A DNA stretch of 64,000 nt from Muribaculaceae bacterium (lineage in GTDB: Bacteria; Bacteroidota; Bacteroidia; Bacteroidales; Muribaculaceae): assembly GCA_022509105.1 (NCBI GenBank), contig JAFLTV010000001.1, positions 177,649 through 241,648 on the forward strand. Direction: 5' to 3'. Made by a program: the position numbers and the translations under genes. This document shows, in pieces, positions 35,301 to 44,317 of this stretch. The number at the start of each line of letters is the position of its first letter. The stretch's first letter is position 1. The notes under the pieces were generated by a model that made no database searches, was not told the origin of the DNA, and was given only the letters and a program-made list of their open reading frames with translations.

Positions 35301-36494
35301 ATGTTTGAAATTACTCATATCATTTGTGGCTTTATGAACGCAAGAGGTGGAAAGCTCTATATAGGTGTCAATGACTCGGGTTATGAAAACGGTCTTGATG
35401 ATGACCTGACATATAGAAGAAATAGAGGAGAAAGGGCCACAATCGACGGTATGATAGTGGATCTGCAAAACCACCTTGACCGAACATTACCTTCTCATGC
35501 TAAAGACCATTGGGAAATCTCTTCTGATCCGGAGTCCAAGAAAGGTGTTATTGTCGTAGACATTAAGCCTGTTAAACAACCTGTAGAACTCGATGGAATT
35601 ATATATGTGAGAGCAAGTTCCACCACTAAACCAAGATTAGGGGAAGAACGTGAAGAATTCATAAAGAGCCGGGAACATAGTTTCAACATACTTATGGCTC
35701 TTTGGGGTATTACGGATTATACGGCTACCAATCCTTCTGAAAAAGAGGAATCTGCTCAAAATAAAGAACTCCAAAAGAGCGGTGAAAAAGAAAAGACCTC
35801 AAAAACCGATGATAAGGAAGGAAAACAGGAAACTGCTTCTCAAAATGAGACAGAACAACAAAAGAAGAAAATAACAACAGGAAAGCATCGGCCCAATGTC
35901 TTGCATTATTATGATGAAAACTTTGTTACGCCTTCTCTTTACATCTACTTTAATCCTGATGACAGTTTTTATACCACGACTGAAGACCTCTATATAGACC
36001 ATCTCAATAACCCGGAAGAATGTAGTTTGGCTTTGGGTATCCTTGAAGGTGAAAAAGAATCAAATCTGATTTTTAAATTCGAGGATTCCACAATCCAGAA
36101 AATTCCAATGAATATTTTGCTTGAATTGGAATCAAACAAAAATCAGTTATTAAAGAGAAGTGTTTCGATTGAAGAAATAAATGTGGGTGAAGATAAGGAT
36201 TATCTTTTAAGCATCATAAAAGGTGCCACGGGAGGATTAGCCTACAGGCTTGATTCGATAAACAAAATCCAAGACTCTGATTTGAATGATAAAAATGAGA
36301 AATTTCTGATAGGAATTCCTCACAAAATCATCCGTCAAGAGATTGTAGGTAAAGACAAGTTGAATTTCTTCAGTCCGGACTCGGTTGACCGAGACAGAAG
36401 CTTTATGGGAGTTCCTGTACCGCTTGGAGATGGCACTTTATCTCAAGAAGACAGAATAAACCAACTGATAAAACCTGTGGTGACAGCAAATTGA
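32400..36494 (+). CDS. Giant 1,364-residue protein with a Schlafen AlbA_2 domain and OB-fold-like repeats
   Basis: The N-terminus shows two repeats resembling OB/S1-like folds (about residues 5-60 and 75-140), then a long helical region (about 150-500). More beta-rich, OB-like repeats follow (about 560-740: EGDEVSVIIDGIRI, GEGWMPCDALHMIGW, AGMLVRVSYV), then a helical part (about 790-930). The AlbA_2 domain (about residues 935-1093) has TIEFKSSM, FMNARGGKLYIGVNDSGY, and IDPVKQPV-like VVDIKPVKQPVEL strands. A 50-residue Lys/Glu/Gln-rich linker (about 1110-1163) leads to a beta-rich C-terminal domain. AlbA_2 domains in Schlafen proteins are linked to nucleic-acid binding or cleavage. The whole-protein role is not known to me; RNA binding is the most natural inference. 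No partner gene is obvious. Confidence 0.75.
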   Translation: MLSTDLKQGGSYRFDIIKEQSQGRFFKIKTDDDVEFNIQKFKFQQKQPLPDSIQCYVKSLYPLNLSQDISVHIANFYQEGEEYSFTVKDQLRDDSSQYELKDENGLCFKLNNSPVPLTKGTKIRCKVQKIKDAYVNLKYEGSLGSKFSLEFHTIEQWLHLLNIKEFNAKFFENFLYKIPELHPAMIKYENRVPGWTLDLLQICTQHITEWLVECKDNLPKLKKICERLELGRRLALYMVQESDFLRACGPEHRSLLQGRISHYVELFEQYKEAATMILEDRHVEFINNKFRRMKNAGYLYQPAIQIRIVMTIFKLRPELINTRMGELFEALHNWDMANWQNEPFREALVQQFQLFIEENSGKVNLLPANDSSEDNKVISRMILAIAIQRLLANEKDNIDLNLNRASLYRFISYLYPSEVNVLLEKGICALLGIETPNEFSWNDTENPTLLFVKSSFPLIADEERPLIEKTYITSKAELHITCDKIHLIGNGADPDSTVIPNNMFDWMSPMISTVDTINFPNTKKSKDLKALNEVWNKIAISLFGGNQTEVERIEKNYPDEGDEVSVIIDGIRILDSGHEKQRLQFHCTIQDESFIGEGWMPCDALHMIGWLSYTDIPGNYDGKLDFAFNEEGEQLVFPATVHIKNDGSFEFSMKPQIEEFLLENNYPGKESIAIVTHLDRINNAWLCLSETGATYKVACDENTSDLFAGMLVRVSYVEQDRSLSSQQFFIGELSPNQENKPDLIKKSECLKNLMRNFGQPTDKEPPYQVMESTQVMSKEELLELIYILQRRAFSETEYIKAYNFLGLASLLCRLAENKRLLHEIQVHMKLLEFLQEFSRNRKLDYKIVDEIESEVANSPMLERLYTRIKIVADIDSNHNTPWLWELHQNPRNETEGKLASLVLSYNMLPKELEESRKQILNEISILLNINNTISTSKYYGDESQTIEFKSSMIFSSKSGSRPDPKTQMFEITHIICGFMNARGGKLYIGVNDSGYENGLDDDLTYRRNRGERATIDGMIVDLQNHLDRTLPSHAKDHWEISSDPESKKGVIVVDIKPVKQPVELDGIIYVRASSTTKPRLGEEREEFIKSREHSFNILMALWGITDYTATNPSEKEESAQNKELQKSGEKEKTSKTDDKEGKQETASQNETEQQKKKITTGKHRPNVLHYYDENFVTPSLYIYFNPDDSFYTTTEDLYIDHLNNPEECSLALGILEGEKESNLIFKFEDSTIQKIPMNILLELESNKNQLLKRSVSIEEINVGEDKDYLLSIIKGATGGLAYRLDSINKIQDSDLNDKNEKFLIGIPHKIIRQEIVGKDKLNFFSPDSVDRDRSFMGVPVPLGDGTLSQEDRINQLIKPVVTAN

Positions 36495-36518
36495 CAACCT
36501 CTTTATAAAGTTGTCCTT

Positions 36519-36565
36519 AAAATGAGAGGAAGAGAAAGATAACGCCTTTCTATTCCTCTCATTTT
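36519..36565. terminator. Bidirectional terminator between converging genes
   Basis: AAAATGAGAGGAA (36519-36531) pairs perfectly with TTCCTCTCATTTT (36553-36565), and the inside pairs AGAAAG/CTTTCT as well. A-rich and T-rich flanks on both sides serve both strands. It lies between the 3' ends of the AlbA_2 gene and the ftsE-like gene. Confidence 0.85.
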
Positions 36566-36569
36566 ATAC

Positions 36570-37232
36570 TCATTCAGCTACAAGGCTTTTATCTACACAA
36601 CGAAATACTTTCCCCGGGAAATCCTCAAGCAATTGGAGATTATGAGTAATCATCAACACAGTGTGACCCGTTTCAACGAGTTTATGAAGCAATGTCAATA
36701 TCTGAAAACCCGTCTGAGGGTCCAGATTTCCTGTTGGTTCATCGGCAAGTATCAGTTCCGGTTTGTTAAGCAACGCGCGAGCAATCACAATCCTCTGTTG
36801 CTCTCCCCCGCTAAGTTCATGAGGCATTTTATAACTCTTGTTAGACATCCCGACTTCTACAAGCACTTCTTTTATACGTCTTTCGATATCATCCTTATGG
36901 TGCCATCCGGTTGCCCTCAATACAAATTCAAGATTGGAAAACACTGATCTGCCCTGCAGCAACTGGAAATCCTGAAAAACTATTCCTATTTTTCTTCTCA
37001 GATAGGGAATCTCTTTTTCTTTGATATCTAAAAGATTATATCCGACAACATTTGCTTCATCACCCGACACTATTGGAACATCGGCATACATGGTCTTCAT
37101 CAAACTGCTTTTTCCACTGCCGACTCTTCCTACAAGATAATAAAAAGTGCCCGGTTCAAGAGAAAAGCTTATGTTTTTCAACACAGTCTTATCCTTACGG
37201 TTAATTGTTACATTTTTATATTCAGCCAACAT
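36570..37232 (-). CDS. ftsE: FtsE-like cell-division ABC ATPase
   Basis: The 220-residue protein has Walker A GRVGSGKSS, Q-loop VFQDFQLLQGRSVFSNLEF, signature LSGGEQQR and Walker B LILADEPTGNLDP. FtsE works with FtsX at the division site to control peptidoglycan hydrolases. No ftsX lies next to it. The FQLLQ and ASTGW-like features fit FtsE, but a generic MacB/LolD ATPase cannot be ruled out from sequence alone. Next to radA, as in other Bacteroidales as I recall. Confidence 0.8.
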   Translation of the reverse strand: MLAEYKNVTINRKDKTVLKNISFSLEPGTFYYLVGRVGSGKSSLMKTMYADVPIVSGDEANVVGYNLLDIKEKEIPYLRRKIGIVFQDFQLLQGRSVFSNLEFVLRATGWHHKDDIERRIKEVLVEVGMSNKSYKMPHELSGGEQQRIVIARALLNKPELILADEPTGNLDPQTGFQILTLLHKLVETGHTVLMITHNLQLLEDFPGKVFRCVDKSLVAE

Positions 37233-37258
37233 GATATATGTATGATATAGATTTTTCT

Positions 37259-38614
37259 TTATTCAAAGAGGAAACGCATGAGATCTTCAATTTTGCCCAC
37301 CTCAACTATCTTTATTTTGAATTTATCTTTTATACCTTTCAGATTCTCCCGCGGTATAACTATCGTTTCAAAGCCAAGTTTCTCAGCTTCAGCCACACGT
37401 TGCTCTATCCGGGTAACTGTTCTTATTTCCCCTGACAATCCAACTTCTCCCACAAATACAGATTTCCGCGAAACAGCAATATCAAAATTAGAAGACATGA
37501 CTGCCGCTACCACCGCGAGATCCACCCCTGGGTCATCAATCTTGAGGCCCCCTGTGATGTTTAAAAAAACATCTTTTTGACCCAACCTAAATCTTGCCCT
37601 TTTCTCAAGAACAGCCAGAATCATGTTAAGCCGACGATGTTCAAAACCCGTAACACTCCGTTGCGGTGTTCCATAAGCAGCTGAAGAAACCAAGGCCTGC
37701 ACCTCAATCATCAAAGGTCGGGCACCTTCAATCGTACATCCCAAGGCAATCCCGCTCATTTCATCCTCACGATTGTCGCTTAGAAGCATCTCCGAAGGAT
37801 TTTTCACTTCCCTTAAACCTTTCTGAACCATTTCGTAAATACCAATCTCCGAGGTTGAACCAAATCTGTTTTTTATAGATCGGAGAATGCGGTATAGATA
37901 CTGTCTGTCTCCTTCAAACTGCAACACGGTATCAACAATATGTTCCAATACTTTCGGCCCTGCTATTGCTCCATCTTTATTGATATGGCCGACCAAGATA
38001 ACCGGAACCCCGCTCTCTTTCGCATATCTTAACAAAGCAACTGCACATTCCCTTACCTGTGAAACACTCCCCGGAGCTGATTCCGAATTTTCTGAAGCGA
38101 TAGTCTGAATCGAATCAACGACAACTATCTGAGGTTTCTCCTTCTTTATTTGAGTAAAGATGTTTTCGAGAAGAGTCTCACATAAAATATATGTGTTATC
38201 GGATAGTTTTCCTAATCTGTCTGCCCTTAGTTTTAATTGGGTGGCACTCTCCTCTCCGGAAACGTATAAAATTTTCTTATTTCTTATTGAAAGTATGTTT
38301 TGTAGCAACAAGGTAGATTTCCCTATACCGGGTTCCCCTCCTATCAATGTTAATGATCCAGCCACTAATCCACCTCCCAACACTCGGTTTAATTCTGAAG
38401 ATGGCATTTTAATTCTCTCCTCTTCCAAAGCTTGAATTTCCGACATTTTTTGAGGAGCTGCCATATCCCGGTTTCTTGAAGCTTTATTTTTTGAAGACAC
38501 CGTGATTTTTTCTTCGGCAAATGTGTTCCATTCCCCGCACGACGGACATTTTCCCAACCATTTGGGTGATTCATGACCACAATTCTGACAGAAATAAACG
38601 CTTTTTGATTTCAT
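37259..38614 (-). CDS. radA: DNA repair protein RadA
   Basis: Promotes branch migration in recombination. The 451-residue protein has the N-terminal C4 zinc finger (CQNCGHES...CPSCGEW, residues about 9-30), Walker A GEPGIGKST, the RadA-specific KNRFGS, and a C-terminal Lon-protease-like domain (FVGEVGLSGEIRTVTRIEQR). It overlaps the methyltransferase gene by 4 bases. Confidence 0.96.
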   Translation of the reverse strand: MKSKSVYFCQNCGHESPKWLGKCPSCGEWNTFAEEKITVSSKNKASRNRDMAAPQKMSEIQALEEERIKMPSSELNRVLGGGLVAGSLTLIGGEPGIGKSTLLLQNILSIRNKKILYVSGEESATQLKLRADRLGKLSDNTYILCETLLENIFTQIKKEKPQIVVVDSIQTIASENSESAPGSVSQVRECAVALLRYAKESGVPVILVGHINKDGAIAGPKVLEHIVDTVLQFEGDRQYLYRILRSIKNRFGSTSEIGIYEMVQKGLREVKNPSEMLLSDNREDEMSGIALGCTIEGARPLMIEVQALVSSAAYGTPQRSVTGFEHRRLNMILAVLEKRARFRLGQKDVFLNITGGLKIDDPGVDLAVVAAVMSSNFDIAVSRKSVFVGEVGLSGEIRTVTRIEQRVAEAEKLGFETIVIPRENLKGIKDKFKIKIVEVGKIEDLMRFLFE

Positions 38615-39375
38615 TGTTGGAAGTAAGAAAGAAAAATTGCTGTTGCAATGGCTACATTAAGGGAATCAGGATGATTTTCTTTATTTACAGGGGGAATAGT
38701 AACGGGAATAGTGATCAACTGTTTTAAAGTATCAGAAATTCCCTTGCCTTCATTTCCCATTATTATCACTCCCTTCTCCTTTGGATTGCAATCTTTTATA
38801 GGAGTGCCGGTTAAAAGCGTCCCGTAAATCCTTAATCCGGGATTCTTGCTAATCATATCTTCCAAGTTCATATAAATAACCTTTACCCGGCAAAGGGATC
38901 CCATAGTTGATTGCACAACTTTCGGATTGAAAACATCCACCGTACCTTCTGAGGCATATATTTCATACACTCCAAACCAATCGCATGTGCGAATGATTGT
39001 CCCCAGGTTGCCGGGATCTTGGATATCATCCAGAAAGAGATAGGTCTTTTCCCTATTCAATTTTTTTTCTGAAATATCAGGCAAAGGAATTCTGAAAACC
39101 GCAATCACTTCAGGAGGAGATGTGAGAGCGGATATCCGTTTCAATTCGGATTTATCTTTCACAAGAAGCACTTTCTCAGGCCATTTGAAGAATTCTTTGT
39201 TCTCCTTAAACCATCTTTCACTTGAAATAATAAATTCAAGATGAAAAGCCCCCAGAAGGTCAGCAACACACTTCCTTCCCTCTGCTATGAAAAGGCCAGA
39301 TTCCTCCCTATATTTTTTAATATGTAGAGATTTAATTTCTTTCGCTTTATTATTAGAAAGCCATTTTAATTCCAT
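38611..39375 (-). CDS. SpoU/TrmH-family RNA 2'-O-methyltransferase
   Basis: The 254-residue protein has an N-terminal substrate-binding domain (KAKEIKSLHIKKYREESGLFIAEGRK) and a SPOUT domain with LDDIQDPGNLGTIIRTCDWFG, MGNEGKGIS and PVNKENHPDSLNVAIATAI: the three knot motifs. It is of the RlmB/TrmH/TsnR group; the site on rRNA or tRNA cannot be told. I used the ATG at 39375 (MELKWLSNNKAK) since the preceding codons do not resemble the family. A -7-like TACCTTTG lies on the minus strand at 39391-39384. Confidence 0.88.
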   Translation of the reverse strand: MELKWLSNNKAKEIKSLHIKKYREESGLFIAEGRKCVADLLGAFHLEFIISSERWFKENKEFFKWPEKVLLVKDKSELKRISALTSPPEVIAVFRIPLPDISEKKLNREKTYLFLDDIQDPGNLGTIIRTCDWFGVYEIYASEGTVDVFNPKVVQSTMGSLCRVKVIYMNLEDMISKNPGLRIYGTLLTGTPIKDCNPKEKGVIIMGNEGKGISDTLKQLITIPVTIPPVNKENHPDSLNVAIATAIFLSYFQQ

Positions 39376-39400
39376 TGCAATGTCAAAGGTATGAAGATTT

Positions 39401-39433
39401 TTTGAATTGTTATTGAAAAATTTCTTAATTTTG
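39401..39433 (+). promoter_or_regulatory. Promoter of nfo
   Basis: TTTG at 39401-39404, a 21-base spacer and TAATTTTG at 39426-39433 match the Bacteroidota consensus. The ATG is at 39504, giving a leader of about 65 bases. Confidence 0.6.
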
Positions 39434-39503
39434 TAGGTTAAGAGTCTCTTTCCGTTATTTATTAAAAAGGAAAGGATTTTAATGAATTGAATATATTGAC
39501 AAA

Positions 39504-40349
39504 ATGAAATATATAGGAGCACACGTAAGCGTGGAAGGAGGAGTCTCCAACGCCCCCCTGGAGGCCAAGGAAATAGGTGCCAAAGCTTTTGCTTTGTTCA
39601 CAGGAAGCAGCTCCCGTTGGGTTTCCAAGGATCCCTCGGAAGAGGAGATTAAAAAATTTAAAGAAAATTGTGAGCTTTATGGTTACAATCCGGAAGTGAT
39701 TCTGCCGCATGACAATTTCCTTATAAACTTGGGAGCACCCGATAAAAAGATTCTTACTCTTTCGCGCAAGTCATTCTTAGATGAGATAAGAAGATGCGAG
39801 TTGTTGGGATTGAAAATGCTGAATTTCCATCCGGGAAGTCATAAGAATGAAATTTCGGAGGAAGAATGTCTTGACAGAATCGCAGAATCTATAAATATAA
39901 CTCTTGATAAAACCAACGGAGTGACGGCTGTTTTGGAAAATGTTGCCGGACAAGGTTCAAACATGGGTCACACTTTTGAGCAACTCCGCCATATCATCGA
40001 TAAGGTTGAAGATAAGGATCGCATTGGCGTATGTATAGACACATGCCATGCCTATTCTGCAGGCTATGACCTTAAATCGGAAGAGGGGTACAAGAAAACC
40101 TGGGAGGATTTTGAAAATATCATAGGTTTCAAATATCTCCGCGGCATGCATTTGAACGACGATAAAAGGGAACATGGTTCAAGGATTGACCGTCATGCAG
40201 AATTGGGCCAAGGCACATTAGGGCCCGAATTCTTCACCCGGCTTATGAATGACCCTCGTTTTGATAATATTCCGTTAATTCTTGAAACTCCGAATGAAGC
40301 GATATGGGCTGAGGAGATTTCATGGCTTTATAATCAGATTAAACAATAA
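39504..40349 (+). CDS. nfo: Endonuclease IV (deoxyribonuclease IV)
   Basis: AP endonuclease of base excision repair. The 281-residue protein has the AP-endonuclease 2 motifs [47 protein letters not shown] and LETPNE, which supply the three-zinc ligands. Length normal. It is followed after 11 bases by the MFS carrier gene. Confidence 0.96.
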   Translation: MKYIGAHVSVEGGVSNAPLEAKEIGAKAFALFTGSSSRWVSKDPSEEEIKKFKENCELYGYNPEVILPHDNFLINLGAPDKKILTLSRKSFLDEIRRCELLGLKMLNFHPGSHKNEISEEECLDRIAESINITLDKTNGVTAVLENVAGQGSNMGHTFEQLRHIIDKVEDKDRIGVCIDTCHAYSAGYDLKSEEGYKKTWEDFENIIGFKYLRGMHLNDDKREHGSRIDRHAELGQGTLGPEFFTRLMNDPRFDNIPLILETPNEAIWAEEISWLYNQIKQ

Positions 40350-40360
40350 ACCACTATACT

Positions 40361-42187
40361 ATGAAAACTAAACCGGATTTAGGCTTTTGGAAACTATGGA
40401 ATCTTAGTTTCGGTTTTTTTGGCGTACAGATAGCTTACGCACTCCAGAGTGCAAATGTTTCACGTATATTCACTACAATCGGTGCGGACCCTCATGATCT
40501 TAGCTATTTCTGGATTCTTCCTCCGTTGATGGGTCTGATTGTTCAGCCTATTGTAGGTATATTCAGCGACAGGACATGGAACCGATTTGGAAGACGTCTT
40601 CCCTATTTGATTCTGGGTGCTACAATAGCTGTTATTGTGATGTGTCTGCTTCCTAATGCAGGTAGTTTCCATTTCACGGTGTCGAGCGCAATTCTTTTCG
40701 GATTGGTTGCGCTGATGTTGCTTGACACGAGTATCAACATGGCCATGCAGCCTTTCAAGATGCTTGTGGGTGATATGGTGAATGAAAAACAGAAAGGTCT
40801 CGCCTATTCTATTCAAAGTTTCCTTTGCAACGCCGGCTCTGTAGTAGGTTTTATTTTCCCGATATGTCTGGGATGGCTGGGAATGAAAAACACAGCTCCC
40901 ACAGGTGTAGTTCCTCCGACTGTTATCTGGGCATTCTATATCGGCGCAGCAATTCTATTCGTATGCGTGATCTATTCTTTAGTTAAAATCAAAGAATGGC
41001 CCCCTCATGTTTATAATGAATACAACGGAAGTCCTGAACCGGCAGAAGGAAAGAAAGAGAGGCCGAATGTTATCACCCTATTGGTGAAGGCGCCGAGCAC
41101 TTTCTGGACCGTAGGTCTAGTGCAATTCTTCTGTTGGTTTGCTTTCCTGTTCCTTTGGACCTATGCGACGAACACAGTGGCTCATAATGCTTTTAAAACT
41201 CCAACCACCACAGGAATTGAAGGCATAAATTATAACGGAAGAACATATTCTGCCCATTATCTTCTTATTGACAAAGACGTTACAATAGTGGATCATGGCA
41301 AATTAATGGTTGCAGGTGTCGAAGCGGGCGGTAAGTTCTATTCCGGAGGCACGGTTGTCATCAACGGAAATGATACGATTGTGAAGAACCATGCAGTTGT
41401 AAGCAATGATGAAGGAATTGACAAGGTTTCATTCGGAACTCCCATCTCAGGAATATCCTCTTTGAATATTGATGGGAAAACAATTGAAAATTACAACGGT
41501 GCTGAAATCAAAGACTATCTCTCACAAATCCACGGCCCATTTACACTCACAGAAGCTGCCATTGTAGCAAATACAAATGGAAAAGTTTCAGTGCAGGATG
41601 CCGCTTCCTATCAGATTGCATCTGCCAAAGATTGCACCTATTCCACTAAGACAGTATTGAACTCTGCTACACCTCAATATAATGATGCCGGAAACTGGGT
41701 GGGCCTTCTCTATGCAGTTCAGGCATTAGGTTCTGTTTGCTGGGCATTGTTATTACCGAGATTTAAGAGCAGGAAACTTTCCTATTCATTAAGTCTGATC
41801 CTTGCCGCCGGAGGTTTTATGATGATGGCATTCATCACTAATCAGTGGATTCTTTTCATCGCCTTTATACTCATAGGATGCGGATGGGCTGCAATGCTTG
41901 CATGGCCGTTCACTATTCTAACAAACTCTCTCAAAGGTGGAAATATCGGAACATATCTCGGTCTGTTTAACTGCACAATCTGTATCCCGCAGATCATCGC
42001 AGCCCTTGTTGGCGGCTGGATTTTGTCTCTGATGAGCAAACCGGGAGAATTGGCTCCGGAGTATATGATGATGTTCATTGCAGGTATTTCAATCGCGATA
42101 GGTGCTTTGTGTGTCTTTATCATTAAAGAAGGCAACGGCGAGAAAACAGCTCCGGTTGAGACTCCGGCTATTAGCGATGAAATCTGA
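40361..42187 (+). CDS. SLC45-like MFS transporter with a large periplasmic-type insert
   Basis: The 608-residue protein has the MFS fold of the GPH/SLC45 group: LSFGFFGVQIAYALQSANVSRIF, FSDRTWNRFGRRLPYLILGA (motif A, about residues 68-85) and, in the second half, a matching FKSRKLSYSL region. The family is usually about 440-470 residues. The excess comes from a hydrophilic stretch of some 165 residues (about 276-440) after helix 7, with beta-like Gly/Asn-rich repeats. In Bacteroidales such carriers often move maltose or other sugars; the substrate is open here. A small membrane-protein gene follows at 42201. Confidence 0.88.
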   Translation: MKTKPDLGFWKLWNLSFGFFGVQIAYALQSANVSRIFTTIGADPHDLSYFWILPPLMGLIVQPIVGIFSDRTWNRFGRRLPYLILGATIAVIVMCLLPNAGSFHFTVSSAILFGLVALMLLDTSINMAMQPFKMLVGDMVNEKQKGLAYSIQSFLCNAGSVVGFIFPICLGWLGMKNTAPTGVVPPTVIWAFYIGAAILFVCVIYSLVKIKEWPPHVYNEYNGSPEPAEGKKERPNVITLLVKAPSTFWTVGLVQFFCWFAFLFLWTYATNTVAHNAFKTPTTTGIEGINYNGRTYSAHYLLIDKDVTIVDHGKLMVAGVEAGGKFYSGGTVVINGNDTIVKNHAVVSNDEGIDKVSFGTPISGISSLNIDGKTIENYNGAEIKDYLSQIHGPFTLTEAAIVANTNGKVSVQDAASYQIASAKDCTYSTKTVLNSATPQYNDAGNWVGLLYAVQALGSVCWALLLPRFKSRKLSYSLSLILAAGGFMMMAFITNQWILFIAFILIGCGWAAMLAWPFTILTNSLKGGNIGTYLGLFNCTICIPQIIAALVGGWILSLMSKPGELAPEYMMMFIAGISIAIGALCVFIIKEGNGEKTAPVETPAISDEI

Positions 42188-42200
42188 TTTATGTGATTGA

Positions 42201-42380
42201 ATGGGAATCGGTAAAGCTATCGGTTTTGGACTCCTTGCCCTCCTATGGTTCTGGCTATGCTTTTTGCTGGTGAGTTCCGGTGGAGGGCTCACATTCAAGA
42301 ATCTTTTCTTGATTGTGGCATCCGGAATAATTATATTCGTGCCACTATGGAAAAAATATTTCCGTGGTAAACAAACATAA
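42201..42380 (+). CDS. Small two-helix membrane protein
   Basis: A 59-residue protein starting MGIGKAIGFGLLALLWFWL, with two hydrophobic segments (about residues 6-25 and 33-51), a Ser/Gly-rich turn between them, and a basic tail (KKYFRGKQT). It is only 13 bases after the MFS gene stop and its TAA lies 16 bases before the dxs ATG, so it fits the operon well. Function unknown. A possible alternative dxs start at 42364 would overlap it. Confidence 0.65.
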   Translation: MGIGKAIGFGLLALLWFWLCFLLVSSGGGLTFKNLFLIVASGIIIFVPLWKKYFRGKQT

Positions 42381-42396
42381 ACATGTTGACTCAGGC

Positions 42397-44304
42397 ATGG
42401 AAGAAAAAGAAAAAACAAATATCCTGACCACGATAAATACTCCGGCAGATCTAAGAAAATTAGATGAAAAAGATCTTCCGCAAGTTTGCCGTGAAATTAG
42501 GGAATTTTTGATAGAGAAACTTGCTGTCAATCCCGGTCATTTTGCTTCCAGCATGGGAGCTGTAGACCTTATCGTGGCCCTTCATTATGTTTTTGATACT
42601 CCCGTTGATCGTCTAGTGTGGGATGTGGGCCATCAGGCCTATGCCCATAAAATATTGACCGGAAGAAGAAAACAATTTGAAAATCAGAGGACATTCGAGG
42701 GTATAAGCGGTTTTCCAAACCCTTTGGAGAATGAAGCCGACACATTTATGGCCGGACATGCAGGAAACTCCATCTCTGCAGCTCTGGGCATGGCAATTGC
42801 TGATAAATCCACTCCCGGACAGGAAAATAGAAAAACTGTTGCAGTAATCGGAGACGCTTCGATAAGCGGAGGTCTTGCCTTCGAAGGGCTTAACAATGCC
42901 TCCAACAATCCCAACGACCTTCTCATAATCTTGAATGATAACGATATGAGCATAGCCAATAATGTTGGTGCTTTACATAGTTATCTTTCCGACCTCACAA
43001 CGTCGGCAGGTTATAATCGCCTTCGAAATAAGTTGGCTTTATATTTAAAAAAGAAGGGAATCCTGACAGAGAGCCGCAGAAGAGCTATCATTCGGTTTAG
43101 TAATTCTGTTAAATCTTTGGTGTCAAGGAAACAGAACCTGTTCGAAGGTTTGAACATCCGATATTTTGGTCCTATAGATGGTCACGATGTCTTGAAATTA
43201 GTGAAAGTCTTGCGAGAGATTAAAGACATGCAAGGACCGCGGTTATTACATATCTACACCACAAAAGGGAAAGGATATAAGCCTGCGGAGGAAGATCCTT
43301 CAATATGGCATGCTCCTGGTAAATTCGATCCTGAAACGGGAGAAAGAAAAAATAATACCGGCAAAAATGAAAATCCATTATGGCAGGAAGTTTTCGGAAA
43401 AACATTAGTGGAATTAGCGGAAAAAGATGATAGAATCGTAGGTATAACTGCTGCCATGCCAACAGGCACATCCCTCGATTATCTCTTTGAAAAGATGCCA
43501 GACAGAGCCTATGATGTGGGAATTTCGGAAGGTCATGCCGTCACTTTTGCAGGAGGCATGGCTGCTGCCGGCAAGCGACCCTTTGTTGCAATATATTCTT
43601 CTTTCCTCCAAAGAGCTTACGACAATATCATACATGATGTGGCTATTCAAGGGCTCCCGGTCACTTTCTGCATAGACAGGGCCGGACTTGTAGGGGAAGA
43701 CGGAGTGACCCACCATGGATTTTTTGATCTGGCTTATCTTAATTGCATTCCTTCATTGAATATAGCGGCTCCGGCAGATGCTCAGACTTTGAAAAACCTG
43801 ATGCATTCATCTCTTTCTTATTCAGGTCCGTTAGCAATAAGATACCCGCGAGGAAAAAGTATCGGAAAAGTTGAGGAAGGCAAATTCGAAGAATTGATTC
43901 CCGGGAAAGGAAAGCAGATAAGAGAAAATCAGAATGCTAAGATTGCTATTCTTACCTTGGGGGCTATAAATAAAAATGCTTTGGAAGCTGCTGAAGAACT
44001 ATCGAAAGAGGGAATCGAAACGGATGTCTACGACATGGTTTGGCTTAAGCCTTTGGATGAAGAAATCCTTAAGAAAGTTGGTGAAAAATATTCAGCTATA
44101 ATAACTGTGGAAGACGGTATTCTTTCCGGAGGCTTCGGTTCTGCTGTCAACAGTTATTACACGCAAAAAAATAATCCTGTAAAAATAGTGAATCTTGGAA
44201 TTCCCGACAATTGGATTGCACAAGGGAGCATAAATGAACTCCAGCATCAATGTGGATATGATAAAGAAGGGATTATAAAAAGTGTTAAGGGTCTCAGATT
44301 GTAA
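42397..44304 (+). CDS. dxs: 1-Deoxy-D-xylulose-5-phosphate synthase
   Basis: First enzyme of the MEP isoprenoid pathway, thiamine-diphosphate dependent. The 635-residue protein has the ThDP-binding GDASISGGLAFEGLNNA, the catalytic pyrimidine-domain region (DRAGLVGEDGVTHHGFFDLAYL) and transketolase C-terminal domain. ATG 42397 (MEEKEKTN) is chosen. It precedes trkA by 13 bases. The other MEP enzyme seen here is ispH, 37 kb away. Confidence 0.96.
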   Translation: MEEKEKTNILTTINTPADLRKLDEKDLPQVCREIREFLIEKLAVNPGHFASSMGAVDLIVALHYVFDTPVDRLVWDVGHQAYAHKILTGRRKQFENQRTFEGISGFPNPLENEADTFMAGHAGNSISAALGMAIADKSTPGQENRKTVAVIGDASISGGLAFEGLNNASNNPNDLLIILNDNDMSIANNVGALHSYLSDLTTSAGYNRLRNKLALYLKKKGILTESRRRAIIRFSNSVKSLVSRKQNLFEGLNIRYFGPIDGHDVLKLVKVLREIKDMQGPRLLHIYTTKGKGYKPAEEDPSIWHAPGKFDPETGERKNNTGKNENPLWQEVFGKTLVELAEKDDRIVGITAAMPTGTSLDYLFEKMPDRAYDVGISEGHAVTFAGGMAAAGKRPFVAIYSSFLQRAYDNIIHDVAIQGLPVTFCIDRAGLVGEDGVTHHGFFDLAYLNCIPSLNIAAPADAQTLKNLMHSSLSYSGPLAIRYPRGKSIGKVEEGKFEELIPGKGKQIRENQNAKIAILTLGAINKNALEAAEELSKEGIETDVYDMVWLKPLDEEILKKVGEKYSAIITVEDGILSGGFGSAVNSYYTQKNNPVKIVNLGIPDNWIAQGSINELQHQCGYDKEGIIKSVKGLRL

Positions 44305-44317
44305 TTATTAGAAGAAA

